Positions 60,999 through 64,000 of a stretch of 64,000 bases of DNA are shown in pieces. The translations under genes and the position numbers were made by a program. The notes under the pieces are model-generated. The model ran no database searches. It had not been told where the DNA came from and saw only the letters and a list, made by a program, of their open reading frames with translations. The stretch is taken from contig DVKB01000019.1 in assembly GCA_018716305.1 (NCBI GenBank), forward strand, positions 124,001-188,000, in the 5' to 3' direction. Origin of the DNA: Candidatus Scatomonas merdigallinarum (lineage in GTDB: Bacteria > Bacillota > Clostridia > Lachnospirales > Lachnospiraceae). The first letter of the stretch is position 1; each line of letters opens with the position of its first letter.

Positions 60999-62219
60999 AT
61001 GAAAAAAATCCTGTACCTGGTTTTGTGCCTGACGGTGTTTCTAAGAAGCCCTTTGAGCGTTATGGCGGAGGAAGAACTTCCGGAAAGCAGGCTCCATGCG
61101 GCATCCGCCTGCCTGATGGACGCGGCTTCCGGAAGGGTGCTGTACGGAAAAGCGGAGGAGGAGCCCCTGCCCATGGCCAGCACTACCAAGATCATGACCT
61201 GTATCCTGGCGCTGGAGGAAATTCCGGATCCGGAAAAGACAGTGACCGCGGCCTCCCAAGAGGCCGCTTCCCAGCCGGAAGTGCGGCTGGGGGTCCGGGA
61301 AGGCCAGAAATTTTACCTTCAGGATCTTCTCTACGCTCTGATGCTGGAATCCTACAATGACGCCGCCGTGATGATCGCGGAACAGGTATCAGGCTCCGTG
61401 GAGGCTTTCGCGGAGCGGATGAATCAGAAAGCGGAGGAGCTGGGATGCAGGGATACCCATTTTGTTACGCCCAACGGGCTGGACAGCAGCGACGCGGGCG
61501 GCGCCCATCACACCACAGCCGCGGATCTTGCCAGGATCATGCGGTACTGCATCCGGCTTTCGCCGAAGGCGGACCGTTTTCTGGAGATCACCAGAACCAG
61601 TTCTTACAGTTTCTGGGACGCGGACCAGCAGACCATCTATGACTGTGTCAATCATAATGCTTTTCTGAACATGATGGAGGGGGCTCTTTCCGGTAAAACC
61701 GGTTTTACCAACCAGGCAGGCTACTGCTATGTGGGGGCAGTGGAGCAGGGAGACAGATGCCTGATCGTTTCCCTTCTGGCCTGCGGCTGGCCGGACAATC
61801 GTTCCTACAAATGGGCGGATACCCGGACGCTGATGGAGTACGGATTTGAGAATTACCAGGCGCGGGATGTCTTTGACACAGCCTTCCGGGGAAAGGAGAT
61901 CCCGGTGGAAGACGGCAGGTACCCGGAATTTCCCGGGCAGGGCGCCGCTTATGTGACAGCGGATCTGAATCTGCCGGAGGAAGAGAGAAGTCTCCCGCTG
62001 CTGCTGGGAAAAGAGGAGACGGTGGAGGTCCGCTATGATCTGCCGGAATCCCTTCAGGCTCCGGTGAAAGAGGGGGAACAGGTGGGAAAAGTATCTTACT
62101 GCCTCCAGGGGCAGATACTGGCGGAATATCCCCTGTACGCGGTTTCCGCCGTGGAGCGGGCAGATTATTTCTGGTGTCTGGGACGGCTCTGGAACTGGTA
62201 CGGATGCCGGGAAAGCTGA
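60999..62219 (+). CDS. Second D-alanyl-D-alanine carboxypeptidase
   Basis: The 406-residue secreted PBP-like enzyme has a signal peptide (KKILYLVLCLTVFLRSPLSVMA), SxxK in MASTTKIMT, SYN in LMLESYNDAAVMIAE and KTG in LSGKTGFTNQAGYC. A C-terminal domain follows. It is a distinct paralogue of the gene at 56301. Last gene before a strong terminator. Confidence 0.92.
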   Translation: MKKILYLVLCLTVFLRSPLSVMAEEELPESRLHAASACLMDAASGRVLYGKAEEEPLPMASTTKIMTCILALEEIPDPEKTVTAASQEAASQPEVRLGVREGQKFYLQDLLYALMLESYNDAAVMIAEQVSGSVEAFAERMNQKAEELGCRDTHFVTPNGLDSSDAGGAHHTTAADLARIMRYCIRLSPKADRFLEITRTSSYSFWDADQQTIYDCVNHNAFLNMMEGALSGKTGFTNQAGYCYVGAVEQGDRCLIVSLLACGWPDNRSYKWADTRTLMEYGFENYQARDVFDTAFRGKEIPVEDGRYPEFPGQGAAYVTADLNLPEEERSLPLLLGKEETVEVRYDLPESLQAPVKEGEQVGKVSYCLQGQILAEYPLYAVSAVERADYFWCLGRLWNWYGCRES

Positions 62220-62228
62220 AAGAAAATT

Positions 62229-62267
62229 GGAAAGCTGTGCCAAAGGTTTGGACAGCTTTCCTTTTTT
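62229..62267 (+). terminator. Rho-independent terminator of the scpAB-carboxypeptidase operon
   Basis: GGAAAGCTGT (62229-62238) pairs perfectly with ACAGCTTTCC (62252-62261), followed by TTTTTT. Confidence 0.9.
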
Positions 62268-62277
62268 GTGATATAAT
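62248..62277 (+). promoter_or_regulatory. Probable promoter of the phosphofructokinase gene
   Basis: TTGGAC (62248-62253), 18 bases, TATAAT (62272-62277). The -35 region overlaps the preceding terminator stem. The leader is about 95 bases. Confidence 0.6.
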
Positions 62278-62380
62278 GGCTATCATGGGTAACTTGGCGG
62301 AGAAAAAAGAAGCGCCTGGTGACTACATAAGCCCAAAAGGGCGGAAAATACAAGAGAACAGTATCAGGAGGTGTTCATTC

Positions 62381-63592
62381 ATGAAAAATTTACTGGTAGC
62401 TCAGTCCGGAGGCCCTACAGCAGCAATTAACGCTACCGTGGCGGGAGTTGTGGCATGCGCTTTAAGTTCCGGCAAAGTGGATCATATCTACGGGGCGGTA
62501 AATGGAATCGAGGGCGTTCTGGCAGAGCGTTTTGTGGATCTGCGGGAGAAGCTGGACAGCGCGGAGAAGCTGGATCTGCTGGCGCAGACCCCGGCGGCGG
62601 CGCTGGGCTCCTGCCGTCTGAAAATCCGGGAGAGAGAGCAGTTAAAGCAGATCGTAGAGGTTCTGAAAAAGAGAGAGATCGCCTACTTTATCTATACCGG
62701 CGGAAATGATTCCATGGATACTGTGGACAAGCTGTCCGCTTACATTGCTGAGGAAGGCATTGAGGGAATTGCCGTCATGGGCGCTCCCAAGACCATTGAC
62801 AATGACCTGATGGGCACGGACCACTGCCCGGGCTTTGGCTCCGCGGCCAAATACATTGCGGCTACCTTTGCCGAGCTGGAGAGAGACTGCCATGTATATA
62901 CAACCAAGTGTGTAACCATCGTAGAGGTTATGGGAAGAAACGCGGGATGGCTTACCGCGTCCAGCGCCCTGGCCAGACTGAACGGCGGAAATGGCCCGGA
63001 TCTCATTTATCTCTGCGAGAAACCTTTTGATACAGAGGACTTCCTGAAGGTTGTGGAAGAGAAGCTGAAGACCCAGGACAGCGTGCTGGTAGCCATCAGC
63101 GAAGGAATCAAGGACGCGGAGGGACATTATGTATCCGAGCAGGTGCAGACCAAGGCACTGGACAATTTCGGACACGCCTATATCTCCGGTTCCGCCAAGG
63201 TACTGGAGCAGATCGTCCAGGACCGGATCGGCTGCAAGGTGCGTTCCATTGAGCTGAGCCTGATGCAGCGCTGCGCGGCCCACATTGCCAGCGCCACAGA
63301 TATTTCCGAGTCCAGAATGCTGGGCATGAAGGCATGCCAGAGTGCCCTGGAAGGCCAGAGCGGTCAGATGGCCGCGGTGATCCGCAAGAGCGACGATCCC
63401 TATACGGTAACCTTTGAGACCATTCCGGTAAAAGACGCGGCTAACGCGGAAAAGAAGGTGCCGGACGCGTGGATCACTCCCGACGGTCATGATGTAACCG
63501 ATGAGATGATTGCCTACCTGAAACCCCTGATTCAGGGCGAGTGCAGAAATATCTGCGAAAACGGAATTCCGGTTCACATCCGTCTTTACTAA
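62381..63592 (+). CDS. Pyrophosphate-type phosphofructokinase (diphosphate--fructose-6-phosphate 1-phosphotransferase)
   Basis: Phosphorylates fructose 6-phosphate in glycolysis. The 403-residue product has AQSGGPTAAINATVAG, YTGGNDSMDTVDKLS near residue 107 and APKTIDNDLMGTDHCPGFGSAA. Asp after GGN, where ATP enzymes have Gly, and Lys in PKTIDND are the residues associated with PPi use. ATG at 62381 follows AGGAGG; the open frame to 62174 crosses the terminator and promoter and is rejected. Confidence 0.9.
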   Translation: MKNLLVAQSGGPTAAINATVAGVVACALSSGKVDHIYGAVNGIEGVLAERFVDLREKLDSAEKLDLLAQTPAAALGSCRLKIREREQLKQIVEVLKKREIAYFIYTGGNDSMDTVDKLSAYIAEEGIEGIAVMGAPKTIDNDLMGTDHCPGFGSAAKYIAATFAELERDCHVYTTKCVTIVEVMGRNAGWLTASSALARLNGGNGPDLIYLCEKPFDTEDFLKVVEEKLKTQDSVLVAISEGIKDAEGHYVSEQVQTKALDNFGHAYISGSAKVLEQIVQDRIGCKVRSIELSLMQRCAAHIASATDISESRMLGMKACQSALEGQSGQMAAVIRKSDDPYTVTFETIPVKDAANAEKKVPDAWITPDGHDVTDEMIAYLKPLIQGECRNICENGIPVHIRLY

Positions 63593-63650
63593 TCAGAAGA
63601 ATGGTGTGCCGGAAAAAGGGCATACTGGAAACAGAACTCTGAATCACTAG

Positions 63651-63894
63651 AAAACCTCCTTTTTTCGGGTTTGCGGGAAATGCTCCGGCAGAAGGATGCT
63701 TTTCCCGGATCCGGAAAGGGAGGTTTTAATTATATGCAGATGACACCGGGGTCAAATAGATATGCTTTTCATGCCTGCATGAAAAAACATATCGACTTGA
63801 CCCGCAAAACACCGAAAAGGAGCCATTTTTTGCAGAAAAATGTGCGGATTTGAGGTGTTTTAGGATTGTGAGAGCGCGAAGCGAGGAGCAATCC
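63651..63894 (+). repeat. Cluster of four intergenic inverted repeats
   Basis: AAAACCTCC/GGAGGTTTT (63651-63659, 63719-63727). An imperfect 25-bp stem starting GGGTCAAATAGATATG and ending CATATCGACTTGACCC (63749-63803). AAAACACC/GGTGTTTT (63806-63813, 63854-63861). GGATTG/CAATCC around CGC-GAA-GCG (63863-63894). No convincing coding frame lies across them. Dense hairpins of this kind suggest a dispersed intergenic repeat or a structured RNA. Confidence 0.6.
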
Positions 63895-63904
63895 GCGGTG
63901 TCAA

Positions 63905-63954
63905 GAGGTCAAATTTTAATTTGACCTCAACATCATACAGATATGGAGGTCAAA
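63905..63954 (+). promoter_or_regulatory. Possible RBS-sequestering switch before the last gene
   Basis: GAGGTCAAAT (63905-63914) pairs with ATTTGACCTC (63919-63928). The same 3' arm can instead pair with GAGGTCAAA at 63946-63954, which contains the ribosome binding site of the following ATG at 63958. The two pairings exclude each other, the classical layout of a translation switch. No ligand domain is recognised. Confidence 0.45.
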
Positions 63955-63957
63955 AGA

Positions 63958-64000
63958 ATGAGCAACGAGACAGGAAGCCGGGCACGGCAGAGAATCCAGG
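63958..64000 (+). CDS. 5' end of an unidentified gene, cut by the window edge
   Basis: An ATG 4-9 bases after GGAGGTCAAA opens MSNETGSRARQRIQ, still open at the window end. Fourteen residues do not identify a family; the RARQRIQ run resembles the beginning of some TetR regulators, but that is a guess. Confidence 0.4.
   Translation, partial: MSNETGSRARQRIQ

Noticed and set aside
63671..63853. 60-codon frame in the last intergenic region
   Set aside because: It runs through the inverted repeats and has no RBS or resemblance to a protein family.

Overview
This window looks like the chromosome of a fairly GC-rich Clostridia member, most likely Lachnospiraceae (Bacillota). The inference rests on AGGAGG-type ribosome binding sites, T-box, M-box and cobalamin riboswitches, a PPi-type phosphofructokinase, BceAB/BceRS-type modules, a CooC/DUF3786 cluster as seen in acetogens, and scpAB next to D,D-carboxypeptidases. 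The species cannot be named from the sequence alone.

The dominant theme is de novo anaerobic cobalamin synthesis in two blocks. Block 1 (1-15613, + strand) is one tight, mostly overlapping operon: cobT (cut by the window edge), cobU, cobS, a short CobU-like gene, cobC, an amidohydrolase of unknown role, cbiD, cbiL, cbiF, cbiG, cbiH, a cbiJ-cbiE-cbiT fusion, cbiA, cbiB, cobD, cbiP and cbiC. Block 2 (36958-47689) diverges from one intergenic region carrying two cobalamin riboswitches. Leftward runs the cobalt importer cbiM-cbiN-cbiQ plus a fused cbiO-cbiK gene (importer ATPase plus cobaltochelatase). Rightward runs hemA, a sirC-type precorrin-2 dehydrogenase, hemC, a cobA-hemD fusion, hemB and hemL, which make uroporphyrinogen III and then sirohydrochlorin. 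No heme-branch gene follows, so the tetrapyrrole made here appears dedicated to B12.

Between the blocks lies a mixed region. A BceRS-like two-component system (15603-17288) and a BrnQ carrier run directly on from cbiC. Then come a Fic protein with an unlike base composition, a LURP-one-like gene, a GntR-ABC-UvrA-like operon behind a strong promoter with a 16-bp inverted repeat, bioY with a DUF1284 gene, a TetR regulator, and a CooC/DUF3786 cluster. Next are a BceAB-like transporter, an M-box-controlled mgtA, a probable structured RNA, a broken Rpn nuclease gene and an MBL-fold hydrolase. Several genes here are damaged: a CooC remnant, two single-base frameshifts in G runs, and an Rpn gene with an internal deletion.

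The right part (47703-64000) is housekeeping: a membrane-anchored MutS-like ATPase, RNase HI, T-box-tyrS, alaS, rpsU, cardiolipin synthase, two D,D-carboxypeptidases, larC, a metallophosphoesterase, scpA-scpB and PPi-phosphofructokinase. The window ends in a run of inverted repeats, including a possible RBS-sequestering switch before a gene cut by the edge. I saw no tRNA or rRNA gene, CRISPR array or intact insertion sequence.
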